This document shows positions 1 to 9,142 of a DNA stretch of 64,000 bases, piece after piece (position 1 is the stretch's first letter; the number at the start of each line of letters is the position of its first letter). The stretch covers positions 40,032,975 through 40,096,974 of the forward strand of contig NC_090709.1 of assembly GCF_040954835.1 (NCBI RefSeq), given 5' to 3'. The notes under the pieces were generated by a model. The model saw only the letters and a program-made list of their open reading frames with translations, ran no database searches and had not been told where the DNA came from. Made by a program: the position numbers and the translations under genes. The DNA is from Lepisosteus oculatus. Its lineage: Eukaryota; Chordata; Actinopteri; Semionotiformes; Lepisosteidae.

Positions 1-175
1 GAGACCAGTCCAGTCAGTGAGGTTACAGGCCTGGACACAGTGGACACTGAGACCAGTCCAGTCACTGTACAGAACTGGACTAAGTGGACACTGAGAGACC
101 AGTCCAGTCAGTGGGGGGTGAACTGGCCTCAGCCTCAGCAGTGACCGCAGTGACAGTTGAACCGCCCACCCCCGT
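1..175. repeat. Short minisatellite at window edge
   Basis: Three imperfect copies of a unit of about 50 bp built around GACCAGTCCAGTCA and CTGGAC/GTGGACACT run from the first base to about position 120, followed by A-rich sequence before the first receptor gene. The array probably continues to the left of the window. No coding content is seen. Confidence 0.6.
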
Positions 176-274
176 CAACTAAAACCAAAAAAAAACCAAA
201 AAAACCCCAGCTCTCTTACCTGAGCAGTGTCACCAGCTTTCAGTTCGCGTTTCTCCCACTCGACAGCAGCTCAA

Positions 275-317
275 ATGGCGACGCTTTACATAAAGGCTTC
301 TCTCTTCTTCCTCAGCT
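275..317 (+). CDS. Gene 1 exon 1: signal peptide
   Basis: The ATG at 275 opens MATLYIKASLFFLS and one base of the next codon. The exon stops before GTGAGT at 318 (phase 1). The hydrophobic core continues into the next exon as CAGAW, completing a signal peptide. The start is chosen because it is the only ATG giving a hydrophobic leader next to a good donor with the matching phase. Confidence 0.8.
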
Positions 318-3300
318 GTGAGTACCCATAGCTTCGGCTTCTGTTGTGATCTTCCAGCTGTTAAATGTTGTGCTTTGCCAGACAGAGATCTTGCTTTCGC
401 CTTGTGAAGTGGGACAGTAGTGGTTGGGGGCTTTTCTTTTTCTCCTTTTACTGGCAGAACAAAACAAAAAAAAATTAAGTTGCTTTCTGTTGTTCTGGTA
501 CCGATTGTGATTGATCCATGGCTCTGGTCAAGTGGCGTGTGGTACTTTGGTAGCTGCATTCGAGGAACTGAATTATTTTGAGGAGTAAAGAACTGAGCTT
601 GGAGGTACAGGAGGCTCTGCTGTACACAGAGGGGGGTGGGGGTGTGGAACAAGCTGCCCAGCCCTGTGGTTGAAGCCGATACCCTGGCTTCTCTCCAGAC
701 ACAGCTGGGTGAGCTCCTCCAGTCAGGACAGGAGGCTCTTCTGTACACAGAGGGGGGTGGGGGTGGGGAACAGGCTGCCCAGCCCTGTGGTTGAAGCCGA
801 TACCCTGGCTCCTCTCCAGACACAGCTGGGTGAGCTCCTCCAGTCAGGACAGGAGGCTCTACTGGACACAGAGAACGCATGACATCGTCAGATCAATTAG
901 CTTTAAACTACTAAACTGGCTAGACGCACCAAATGGTTCCTCTCCTTTGTGATCATTGCAGTATTGATCTCGTATTATTATTAACGAGGCTTGGTCATTA
1001 ACGAGCTCTTATCACTTACAGTATGAGATGAGACTGACCTGAATACTCGAATCATGCAGCCCCACAGTTAAGAGAATTTTCTTGAAACCAAAACCTGATT
1101 TTGTTGTCTGAATTCTTTAATTCTATACCTGCCGCAAATGCCTTGCAAGGCCTTAGGCAGGGACCAGTGAAAAGCTAAGAAGCCTTTTTCTTTTTGTGAA
1201 GTTTCCAAAGCTTGTCATGCACCGTGGTGGCAAAGAGATGCCGTGAGAGACATCGACATCTTTATCTCCTGCTTATGCGATTAAAATTGTGTCTGTAATG
1301 CACATAAACCACTTGATACGCCGTAGATTAATTAAAAATGTCAGAAAAGGTGGAGAAAAGGCCCTAGATTTTCCGTCACAGGATAGTAATGGATTTTCTG
1401 ACATCAACACTGGATGTTTTATGTAAATATTTTAGGCCGGTCAGGTAGTTTACAGGTATTTGCTCATTGACTCCGGGATTGATAATTCCCCTCTTCCGAA
1501 GCTGAATTTCAGGTCAGGCGCCGTGTCTGTCTTGGGATTGTGTGAGATAATACAACGTCATTTTCCTTTTTCCTTATATCGTCTCTGCAGGCGCTGGAGC
1601 GTGGGGCTGCAGTGTCTCTGGAGAAACCGTGCTGAGAGTCGGACTCGGGGACACCGTCACCCTGCCCTGTGACCTCAGACTCCAACACGAGACCACCTGG
1701 TTCATGCTTCAGAACGGGACCCTGTCTGTGGGGGTTTTAGCCAATAAAAACCCAGGACAAATCCAGATGCGCCCCTTCAGCTACGTGAGGAGACCGGACT
1801 CTCGCTTCAGCCTGGTGCTGAACCCCTCCACTAACTCCTCCAGTCTGAGGATTGAGGGGGTCACAGAGACAGACCAGGGGCTGTACTATTGCGCCACCAG
1901 AGACAGAGGAGAGATTCACATCGGAAAAGGCACCAGGATCCATGTGGGTGATAGAAATAGAGGTGAGAACAGACCCTTTCTACCTATTTGCTACGGAGGC
2001 AGGAACCTTTGCACATTTCAGGCCATGCAGTAGCCTGTATATACAGGGCCTTGTAATAGTGTTCAGCCCCTTGACCAATTCTCTCATTTGACTGAATTAC
2101 ACACCCCGCCTTCTCTGCGATATTTCTAAGCACTGAAACTCGACATGAATTATTTTAATGTGACGTTGTTTGACGTTAGAAAGTATTCTCAAGGCAAATA
2201 AAAAGCTGAAATACGCTGCCAAGGGGGTCTGAACACTTGTGCAAGGCACTGTAGAGGGGAAAATAATGAGAACATTAATGACTGAACAACGGCCTTTTTT
2301 TTATAAGTCAGTGTTACGCAATTAAAAAAAAATAGGATGCATTATTATATCCAACCATTATCCCTCTGACTGGTATAATTCTTAGAATTATTATCAAAGG
2401 CTGAATGTCCGAACATCACCAGACCGTCTGGAATCGACTGGCCATGCCTGACCATCCTGGTCGTGACTCCCCCTCTGTCCACCCTGCTGACATCATGCTG
2501 CATCTTCTGTCTCTTTTACAGACCAGGTATGTCACTGTATGCAATACTTCAGATACCTGCATCTAGACTGAGGGCAGAGCACAGCAGGAGTGAGAGCAGA
2601 CAGTGAGAGATCAGTGTGAGACAGTGAGAGTGAGATCAGTGTGAGACACTGACACTGACACTGACAGGGAGAGTGAGATCAGTGTGAGACACTGAGAGTG
2701 AGATCAGTGTGAGACACTGACACTGACACTGACAGGGAGAGTGAGATCAGTGTGACACTGACACTGACAGGGAGAGTGAGATCAGTGTGAGACAGTGAGA
2801 GTGAGATCAGTGTGAGACACTGACACTGACAGGGAGAGTGAGATCAGTGTGACACTGACACTGACAGGGAGAGTGAGATCAGAGTGAGATACTGACAGTG
2901 AGAGTGAGATCAGTGTGAGACACTGACAGTGACAGTGAGATCAGTGTGACACTGACAGTGAGATCAGCGTGAGAGTGAGATCAGTGTGACACTGACAGTG
3001 AGATCAGTGTGACACTGACACTGACAGTGAGATCAGCGTGAGAGTGAGATCAGTGTGACACTGACAGTGAGATCAGTGTGACACTGACACTGACAGTGAG
3101 ATCAGTGTGAGAGTGAGATCAGTGTGACACTGACAGTGAGATCAGTGTGAGAGTGAGATCAGTGTGACACTGACACTGACAGTGAAATCAGCGTGAGAGT
3201 GAGATCAGTGTGACACTGACAGTGAGATCAGTGTGACACTGACACTGACAGTGAGATCAGTGTGAGAGTGAGATCAGTGTGACACTGACAGTGAGATCAG

Positions 3301-4929
3301 CGTGAGAGTGAGATCAGTGTGACACTGACAGTGAGATCAGTGTGAGAGTGAGATCAGTGTGACAGTGACAATGACAGTGAGATCAGTGTGATAGTGACAG
3401 TGAGAGTGAGATCAGTGTTTCACACACAGCCGAGACAGTCTGGGTGGAAGAGAGGGGTAACTGTGTGTACAGCGCAGAGAGAGGAATGGAGGGATCTCTC
3501 TCTCCCGTCTTCTGAGAGTCTGTTTTTCTCACCAGGCCGGCGGCAGGACAGAAAAGGACACCGAGGCGTGGCGCAGGTATCGTGCCTTCAGGTTTTGTCA
3601 CAGCTAGCGGAATACAGGTGCCATTCGAACAGGGTCCGTTTGACATGATTCCAGCGCACATTTGGAAGCTGACGAAGCTGTTTCACACGTCCTCACCTGT
3701 AAACAGCACGTTCTTCCATCAGATCACAGCCTGGCATCGAAGCTGAATGGTTGTGTGACACAGCACCATTATTAATATCATAATAATTAATAGCTCCTCG
3801 CACGTCTAGAGCTCTTCTCTGGACCCTCCACTCCGGGCTCTTCCCAGGTCATGGGGATCCCCTCTACCCCCACCAGTGTGTACCCCCACCTGGATGATGC
3901 TCCAGTCCTCTCACACACAGCAGCTCTCAGGGGGATGGAGCCAGTTCAGAGAGGGGGGTGATTAGGAGGCCATGATGGGTCAAGACCAGGGGGGTAATTG
4001 GGGCAGGACACTGGGGTAACACCCCTACTCTTCTCGAGAGACACCCCGGGATTGTTAATGAGCACAGAGAGTCAGGACCTCGGTTTGACGTCTCATCCGA
4101 AGGACGGCGCCTGTTTACAGTCCAGTGTCCCCCGTCACTATACTGGGGCATCAGGACCCACACAGACCGCAGGGTGAGAGCGCCCCCTGCTGGCCCCACT
4201 CACACCTCTCCCAGGAGTCTCCCCTCCAGGTACTGGCCAGGCTCACACCTGCTGGGCTCCAGTGGGGCTGTGAGCTGGGTGAGAGCGCCCCCTGCTGGCC
4301 CCACTCACACCTCTCCCAGGAGTCTCCCCTCCAGGTACAGGCCAGGCTCCCCCTGCTGGGCTCCAGTGGGGCTGTGAGCTGGGTGAGAGCGCCCCCTGCT
4401 GGCCCCACTCACACCTCTCCCAGGAGTCTCCCCTCCAGGTACTGGCCAGGCTCCCCCTGCTGGGCTCCAGTGGGCTGTGAGCTGGGTGAGAGCGCCCCCT
4501 GCTGGCCCCACTCACACCTCTCCCAGGAGTCTCCCCTCCAGGTACTGGCCAGGCTCCTCCTGCTGGGCTCCAGGAGGCTGTGAGCTGGGTGAGAGCGCCC
4601 CCTGCTGGGCTCCAGTGGGGCTGGGAGCTGGGTGAGAGCGCCCCCTGCTGGCCCCACTCACACCTCCTCCGGCAGCAGCCACTGGCCCGGAAAATAAAAG
4701 CAAGACTCCGATGCCCTGGAAATAAGGCTCAGGGCGCGAGTCCCCTGCAGAGGCACGAGACGCGTCTTCCTCGCTCGTCTCCTGAGCCCAGCCTCTGTGT
4801 GTGTGTCCCCAGGGGAAGGGACGGCAGCAGGACGTGTACGAGATCATGAGGCCGGCCGGGGACCGAGAGGCCGGAATCGGGCGGAGCGATCTTCTCCCCC
4901 GGCCGCGAGCCCGGAACCTGTCAGGGTGA
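275..4929 (+). CDS. NITR-like single-V-domain receptor with YxxM tail (gene 1)
   Basis: Five exons (275-317, 1591-1962, 2386-2526, 3536-3576, 4813-4929) join in frame to 714 bases, encoding 237 residues. Exon phases run 1, 1, 1, 0, the usual Ig-superfamily pattern. The order is signal peptide (about 1-18), V-set domain (about 26-133; disulfide pair C41 and C115, core W51), a short stalk with an NIT glycosylation site, a TM segment (about 159-182), a basic exon and a cytoplasmic tail with Y208 in DVYEIM. The V domain ends in a germline J-like G-K-G-T, typical of novel immune-type receptors (NITR) and related fish V-domain receptors. YEIM fits the YxxM motif that binds PI3K SH2 domains. It would act at the surface of an immune cell; the ligand is unknown. 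The best relative in the window is the plus-strand gene at 16157-20733. Seen: exons, frames and motifs. Inferred: family and signalling. Alternative: another teleost V-domain receptor family. Confidence 0.85.
600..965 (+). repeat. LINE-like 3' tail with internal 121-bp minisatellite (copy 1)
   Basis: About two and a half copies of a 121-bp unit (GAGGCTCTTCTGTACACAG, a G-rich run, AAGCTGCCCAGCCCTG, GAAGCCGATACCCTGG, CTCCTCCAGTCAGGACAG) occupy 600-880. They are followed by GATCAATTAGC and TCCTCTCCTTTGTGATCAT, which resemble the end of a very common fish retroelement tail. The array lies in intron 1 of gene 1. Open frames crossing it on both strands are not genes. Related copies lie at 7140-7515 and 13200-13920. 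Confidence 0.75.
1591..1962 (+). CDS. Gene 1 exon 2: V-set Ig domain
   Basis: The acceptor GTCTCTGCAG ends at 1590 and the donor GTGAGA begins at 1963; both ends are phase 1. The exon encodes GDTVTLPCD (first cysteine), ETTWF (core tryptophan), TETDQGLYYC (second cysteine) and ATRDRGEIHIGKGTR (J-like strand G). The J-like end is part of the germline exon and no recombination signal follows it, so this is a non-rearranging V domain. Positions 1791-1937 are almost identical to the matching part of the second NITR-like gene. Confidence 0.9.
2386..2526 (+). CDS. Gene 1 exon 3: stalk and transmembrane segment
   Basis: The acceptor ATAATTCTTAG ends at 2385 and the donor GTATGT begins at 2527; phase 1 at both ends. 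It reads a short stalk with CPNIT (N-glycosylation sequon), then DWPCLTILVVTPPLSTLL and a cysteine-rich end CCIFCLFYR. The membrane segment has no charged residue. The C-x-T-x-L-V-x-x-P pattern is shared with the TM exon of the second NITR-like gene. Confidence 0.8.
2571..3420. repeat. Intronic minisatellite (GAGATCAGTGTGACACTGAC type)
   Basis: Roughly 850 bp of tandem, shuffled short units made from GTGAGATCAGTGTGA, CACTGACACTGACAG and GAGAGTGAGATCAG. It fills most of intron 3 of gene 1. The units vary in order and length, so this is a higher-order minisatellite rather than a simple microsatellite. Confidence 0.85.
3536..3576 (+). CDS. Gene 1 exon 4: juxtamembrane basic exon
   Basis: A 41-base exon lies between acceptor TTTTTCTCACCAG (ending 3535) and donor GTATCG (3577). 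It enters in phase 1 and leaves in phase 0, encoding RRQDRKGHRGVAQ after a split glycine. The same 1-to-0 phase shift is seen in the equivalent exon of the second NITR-like gene (19922-19989), which supports both models. Confidence 0.7.
3810..4700 (-). repeat. 5S rRNA-derived SINE (SINE3-like) with amplified head
   Basis: On the minus strand the element reads from a 5S-like head near 4690 down to a body at about 3815-4190. The head units contain TGGCCAGTACCTGGAGGGGA and GGGAGACTCCTGGGAG, recalling the 5S rRNA internal-promoter stretch (GGTTAGTACTTGGATGGGAG, then ACCGCCTGGGAATACC). About four to five copies of a unit of about 112 bp, including GCGCCCCCTGCTGGCCCCAC, lie in tandem at 4160-4660. 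The body includes GACGTCTCATCCGAAGGACG and GGACCCACACAGACCGCAGG, typical of an abundant fish interspersed repeat. It sits in intron 4 of gene 1. Open frames across it are repeat artefacts. Confidence 0.75.
4813..4929 (+). CDS. Gene 1 exon 5: cytoplasmic tail with YEIM
   Basis: Acceptor GTGTGTCCCCAG ends at 4812. The exon reads in phase 0 GKGRQQDVYEIMRPAGDR and continues to TGA at 4927-4929. DVYEIM is a YxxM motif; position -2 is D, so it is not a classical ITIM. Joining exon 4 in phase 0 gives one uninterrupted frame from the signal peptide. Confidence 0.75.
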   Translation, partial: GKGRQQDVYEIMRPAGDREAGIGRSDLLPRPRARNLSG

Positions 4930-5319
4930 AGCGGCGCTTGTCTTCCCCCTCTCCTCCCGCCTCTCTGCCTGCCCGCGCCCGCTGTGCTGTTTCACAGGAA
5001 GCTCTCTGAGGCTGGGGCTTCGGGGGGATATGAATAGAAGAGTGGTCGCGCCCTGCCCGACCTCACTGATCTGCTCTTGATGCTCCCCCGCGGGTGGACC
5101 AGGCACACCTGCAGATCTGAGGGGAAATGCAGCCCAACGCGCTTGTACGTCCCAGCTTCATTGGCTTGTCTTGTTTCCGGCTCATTTGTGTTTCCTAATC
5201 CGTATCTTGTTTGTGCTGGGCAGTGGAGGGGAAATGGACCGAAAGATCTGAAGGAAAACGTGTTGTTTAAAGTGCTGTCCAAAGCTTGGACGAGCTGGTG
5301 GTGCAGGAGTCTGCATGTT

Positions 5320-6055
5320 CCTCCCTGGTCAGTGTCCTGTGATGGACTGGTGTTCTGTCCAGGGTGTGTGTGTGTCCTGTGATGGACTGGTGTCCTGTCC
5401 AGGGTGTGTGAGTGCGTGTGTGTGTCTTGTGATGGACTGGTGTCCTGTCCAGGGTGTGTGAGTGTGAGTGTGAGTGTGAGTGTGAGTGTGAGTGTGAGTG
5501 TGAGTGTGAGTGTGTGTGATGGACTGCTGTCCTGTCCAGGGTGTGTGAGTGTGAGTGTGAGTGATGGACTGCTGTCCTGTCAAGGGTGTGTGAGTGTGTG
5601 TGTGTCCTGTGATGGACTGGTGTCCTGTCCAGGGTGTGTGAGTGCGTGTGTGTGTCTTGTGATGGGCTGGTGTCCTGTCCAGGGTGTGTGAGTGTGAGTG
5701 TGAGTGTGAGTGTGAGTGTGAGTGTGAGTGTGAGTGTGAGTGTGAGTGTGAGTGATGGACTGCTGTCCTGTCCAGGGTGTGTGAGTGTGAGTGTGAGTGT
5801 GAGTGTGAGTGTGAGTGTGAGTGTGAGTGTGAGTGTGAGTGTGAGTGTGAGTGTGAGTGTGTGTGTGATGGACTGCTGTCCTGTCCAGGGTGTGTGAGTG
5901 TGAGTGTGAGTGTGAGTGTGAGTGTGAGTGTGAGTGTGAGTGTGAGTGATGGACTGCTGTCCTGTCCAGGGTGTACCCTGCCTTGTGCCTGTTGCTTGCT
6001 GGGATAGACTCTTGGTCCTTGTCAACCCGGAAATTGAAAAAAAATTGGATGACTA
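5320..6055 (+). repeat. Fish LINE/SINE tail amplified into a GTGTGA-rich minisatellite
   Basis: Copies of CCTGTGATGGACTGGTGTCC and TGTCCAGGGTGTGTGAGTG alternate with long (GTGTGA)n tracts from 5330 to 5970. The last copy runs into GGGTGTACCCTGCCTTGTGC, TTGCTGGGATAGACTC and GAAAAAAAATTGGATGAC, the usual 3' end of a widespread fish retroelement. A segment of the element has therefore been tandemly amplified. Long CECECE- or VSVSVS-type frames are artefacts. Confidence 0.75.
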
Positions 6056-6488
6056 TTCAATAATTTTTGAATGAATGTTCAGTGGTTGTTCAAAATGTAT
6101 TTAATTTATGTCACACAACTTCAGATCTTCTTCTTGTCATCATTAAATTTGTAATTTCACCTGCAGTGTCTTCCTCTTGCACTGTGTTTATTAATTTTAA
6201 TGTTACTGTTAGGGAAAGATCCCAGCCCTCTGGACACAGATATCGCTTGAATCAGGAGATTCAGTCAGACTTAACCTGATTGTTCTGCGATATTTGTCCA
6301 CACCGGGAATGCAGTAGTTTGGAAGCTGTTGATGTGTGGACTGTCTACATTTGCCAGCAAACCGAAATGAGAAGCGAATTCAACACAGCACACGGAGGTG
6401 CTTTGCAGACCCCCTGCGTGATGTACTTGTGCACTGACAGGAAGCCACAGCCTGTATCCTGTGCAGTAGCTCAGCTCTGTCAGCCCTG
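6056..6488. other. Unique intergenic stretch
   Basis: AT-rich to mixed sequence downstream of gene 1. I see no exon with convincing splice sites, no RNA gene and no clear repeat family here. Confidence 0.4.
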
Positions 6489-6715
6489 CAGGTGACGCAG
6501 ATAGTGGCAACACACACACACACTCCCATACACTCGCAAGTGCACACACACACACTCGAACACTTGCACACACTAATGCACAGACTCATATTCTCACACA
6601 CACACTCATAAACGCACACACAAATGAACAAACACACAAGTTCACATATGCACAATGCACACAGACTCACAAATGCACACACACATTCACACACACACAC
6701 ACTCACACACACCAG
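6489..6715. repeat. CA-rich degenerate microsatellite
   Basis: Imperfect (CA)n mixed with ACTCACA, CACTCGCA and ACGCACA steps. Cysteine/valine-rich frames on the minus strand are artefacts of the repeat. Confidence 0.8.
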
Positions 6716-6929
6716 TTTGCAGTAAATCAGAGCATCACCTGTAAGAGCTGAGAGTACAGTACTGTGAATTGAGTTAGCAAATGAGATGTGAACTCTGGAC
6801 TGCCTATATTTGTCCCATCTGCCTTATTTTCTACATTGTAATTTATTTATTTTTTAGGCACTTGTCTCAAAAATAAAAGCAAGATACTGGCGTCTACTGT
6901 TGCCACTCACAAATCTCTCAAGTCATGAG

Positions 6930-7075
6930 CACTCTTACTGACGGGACAACCCAGCTCGTCAGTCCATCGGTGTTGCTTGGCGTAGAGAGCCACCTACTGG
7001 CCCAACAACACCACTGCAACAGGAAACTGGTTTTCCTTACAGCAGGGCTGTCCGTTCCTGCTCCAGTTTAAAACT
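6930..7075 (-). repeat. SINE body fragment
   Basis: GAGAGCCACCTACTGGCCCA and GCAACAGGAAACTGGTTTTC match the tail-side body pattern of the 5S-derived SINE in gene 1 (GCGCCCCCTGCTGGCCCCAC). CAGCAGGGCTGTCCGTTCCT, next to it, is related to the minisatellite at the window's right end. Fragment boundaries are approximate. Confidence 0.5.
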
Positions 7076-7139
7076 GGTAACAGGGGGCTCAGAGGAACAG
7101 ACACTTTTGAAATTAACACACAGGTCAATGAAAAGTGAA

Positions 7140-7520
7140 ATGAAGGGCTCTTCTTTGCACAGAGGGGGGTGGGGGTGGGGAACAAGCTGCTCAGCCCTGT
7201 TGTTGATGCCGATACCCGGGCTTCTCTCCAGACACAGCTGGGTGAGCTCCTCCAGTCAGGACAGGAGGCTCTTCTGTACACAGAGGGGGGTGGGGGTGGG
7301 GAACAGGCTGCCCAGCCCTGTGGTTGAAGCCGATACCCTGGCTCCTCTCCAGACACAGCTGGGTGAGCTCCTCCAGTCAGGACAGGAGGCTCTTCTGTAC
7401 ACAGAGGGGGGTGGGGGTGGGGAACAAGCTGCCCAGCCCTGTGGTTGAAGCCGATACCCTGGCTCCTCTCCAGACACAGCTGGGTGAGCTCCTCCAGTCA
7501 GGACAGACAGGGGGCTCGTC
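7140..7520 (+). repeat. 121-bp minisatellite (copy 2)
   Basis: About three tandem 121-bp units of the family first seen at 600-880; successive GAGGCTCTTCTGTACACAG starts near 7267 and 7388 set the period. It ends abruptly near 7510 without a clear retroelement tail. Confidence 0.8.
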
Positions 7521-7680
7521 TGTACAGCCACTTGTTTGGGACATTTTACTTTCCTATGCTGTGTAAGTACATTAATCGTACAAAGTAGAGTCTAAGGCCG
7601 TGCTGAATCCTTCAGCTTTCACAGGTGTCAGTCTGTGGTCAAAGATCACATTAAAATCCAATATTGTTAAACCATTTATT

Positions 7681-7720
7681 AGACCTATTGAATAAATGAA
7701 TTCATTTATTCAATAGGTCT
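7681..7720. repeat. Perfect 40-bp palindrome
   Basis: Bases 7681-7700 (AGACCTATTGAATAAATGAA) are followed, with no spacer, by their exact reverse complement at 7701-7720. It is AT-rich and the symmetry stops at the next base on each side. It could extrude as a short cruciform or mark a fold-back rearrangement. Confidence 0.85.
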
Positions 7721-7859
7721 TGGGAAAGCCTACGTTAGGTATGGAGGTCATCATAAGGGGGCCGTTAATTGCTATGATGGGTTAATATTACATTTATAAC
7801 CACTGGTTACCTGAGATTAATACTTGCCACTACTTCTTGTTGACTTCGGTCACTGGCGC

Positions 7860-8161
7860 TGCGCTGATTACGTAAACAAAAGTAGTCCAATCGGGCACCG
7901 AAAAGCCCATTAGCTCCGCCCCCTTGTGTTCGCCAGACTCCTTTGACGTCACAATCCCTCGCCGGTGCTCATAGATCATGTGTTCATAGACACGTTATAA
8001 TTAATAATATTAACAACGAGAGTCTCCTGCTCAGCTGAGACCTGAAGACTCTTAACTGGGGTCTGACCTCGCCGTGGGCCATGAAGTAGCCGGGTTTTCA
8101 ACAGACGGGTGTGTTTGAGGCGCTGAAGTTGAACCTCGGAGGCGGCTGACCGGCGTGAGCA
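7860..8161 (+). promoter_or_regulatory. CCAAT/GC-box/CRE promoter module with first exon (copy A)
   Basis: CCAAT at 7887-7891, CCGCCCCC at 7916-7923 and a perfect CRE TGACGTCA at 7944-7951 are followed by a GC-richer exon-like stretch (about 8030-8161) ending at a GTGAGT donor. The same order and the same donor recur at 23964-24257. No open frame in the exon looks like a protein start, so it is probably a 5' UTR exon or a relic. It faces the 3' end of the minus-strand receptor gene and so has no obvious target gene. Confidence 0.55.
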
Positions 8162-8214
8162 GTGAGTATCCGAACACCACCGAAAACACTTAAAAATATA
8201 TATATTTATGCATA

Positions 8215-8480
8215 AACAATAACAAAAAGTACAATACAAGCAAGAGTCCATATAACATTTCAAAACATCGTCAGGGGTACATATAACAAAATACATTCAC
8301 ATCATGAAAAAAGTTTTAACAAATTATATAAAGATGACGTCCGCGCCACTTTCAGCATGGAATAAACCTATTACTGTAGAAATAGTCGTTTACATCCATT
8401 TCAAAATGCTCAAACATAGGATTCTTCCCAGACCACGTGCCGTTATAATAATTAAATTTATTACAAACGATATTTTAGTA
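8215..8480. repeat. Interspersed repeat (copy A)
   Basis: Shares CATCGTCAGGGGTACATAT, GACTCTTCCCAGA-type and CAAGCAAGAGTCCATATAAC segments with 23600-23930. It also contains TTTCAGCATGGAATAAACCT, a string known from fish Penelope-type tails. On the minus strand it ends in A/T-rich sequence, as a retroelement 3' end would. Its position relative to the promoter module differs between the two loci. Confidence 0.45.
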
Positions 8481-8806
8481 TTGTTTTCGATGGGGCTCAA
8501 GCTTAACATAACATATTTTTCTTTAAAACAAATATCAGTATTTGTCTCTTTTTTAATATAAGTCTGCAATTAACATAACCACCACCGGATGTTTCAGGGG
8601 TGTAACTGTGCGTGATGATCGTTATAAAATAACTGTATTTAATTAATATGAATTCTAATACATGTTCTCTATATATTGAAGATGTTTATTTCAATACATC
8701 CGGGATTGAATTAGGAGCTTTTCTGACTGACTAAAGACACTTGCTAAATATATTAAATGAACTTTATAAGGCCAAAGCAGTACAGTACAAAAACACATTT
8801 ATGTTC

Positions 8807-9142
8807 TCAGTTAAAGAGCACAGAATGGCCCGGGTTCTGGGTGGGTTCCCTGTGTGAACTGGGCTGCAGTACCAGTGACAGAGCTGACGGAGTCTGACAG
8901 ACACACTGAGCAGGAATGAGTCCCTTCAGGAGCCCCGAGTCTCTGGATTCCTGTCTGTCCTCAGTGTAATAACTCACACTGCTCCTCTCTCCCAGAACTG
9001 GAGGGTCTGTGTGCTGGGCAGTGTCCACATTGGGGTCAGATGGTCCTGGTGCTGTAGTATGAAGAGGATCAGACTCTGGGGCTCCCTCATCCTTGTGTCC
9101 TCCTAGTGATGATCCATACTGCCACTTCCTCCTCCTCATACA
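8807..9142 (-). CDS. Former cytoplasmic tail frame of the minus-strand receptor
   Basis: In the same frame as the TM segment, and directly after the TAG at 9145-9143, an open stretch reads CMRRRKWQYGSSLGGHKDEG and runs to TGA at 8807. CMRRRKW is a typical stop-transfer sequence after a membrane helix. The tail is acidic and proline-rich; VSYYTED is not a good ITIM. It looks like the old tail of the receptor, cut off by one stop codon. Whether it is still translated is unknown. A polyadenylation signal (AATAAA on the minus strand) lies at 8685-8690. Confidence 0.5.
   Translation of the reverse strand, partial: CMRRRKWQYGSSLGGHKDEGAPESDPLHTTAPGPSDPNVDTAQHTDPPVLGERSSVSYYTEDRQESRDSGLLKGLIPAQCVCQTPSALSLVLQPSSHREPTQNPGHSVLFN

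Noticed and set aside
2571-3420. CRISPR-like array
   Set aside because: Units are contiguous without unique spacers, and the DNA is clearly vertebrate.
5267-6025. Histidine/threonine-rich frame of 252 codons
   Set aside because: It is the translation of GTGTGA/CACACT repeats within an amplified retroelement tail.
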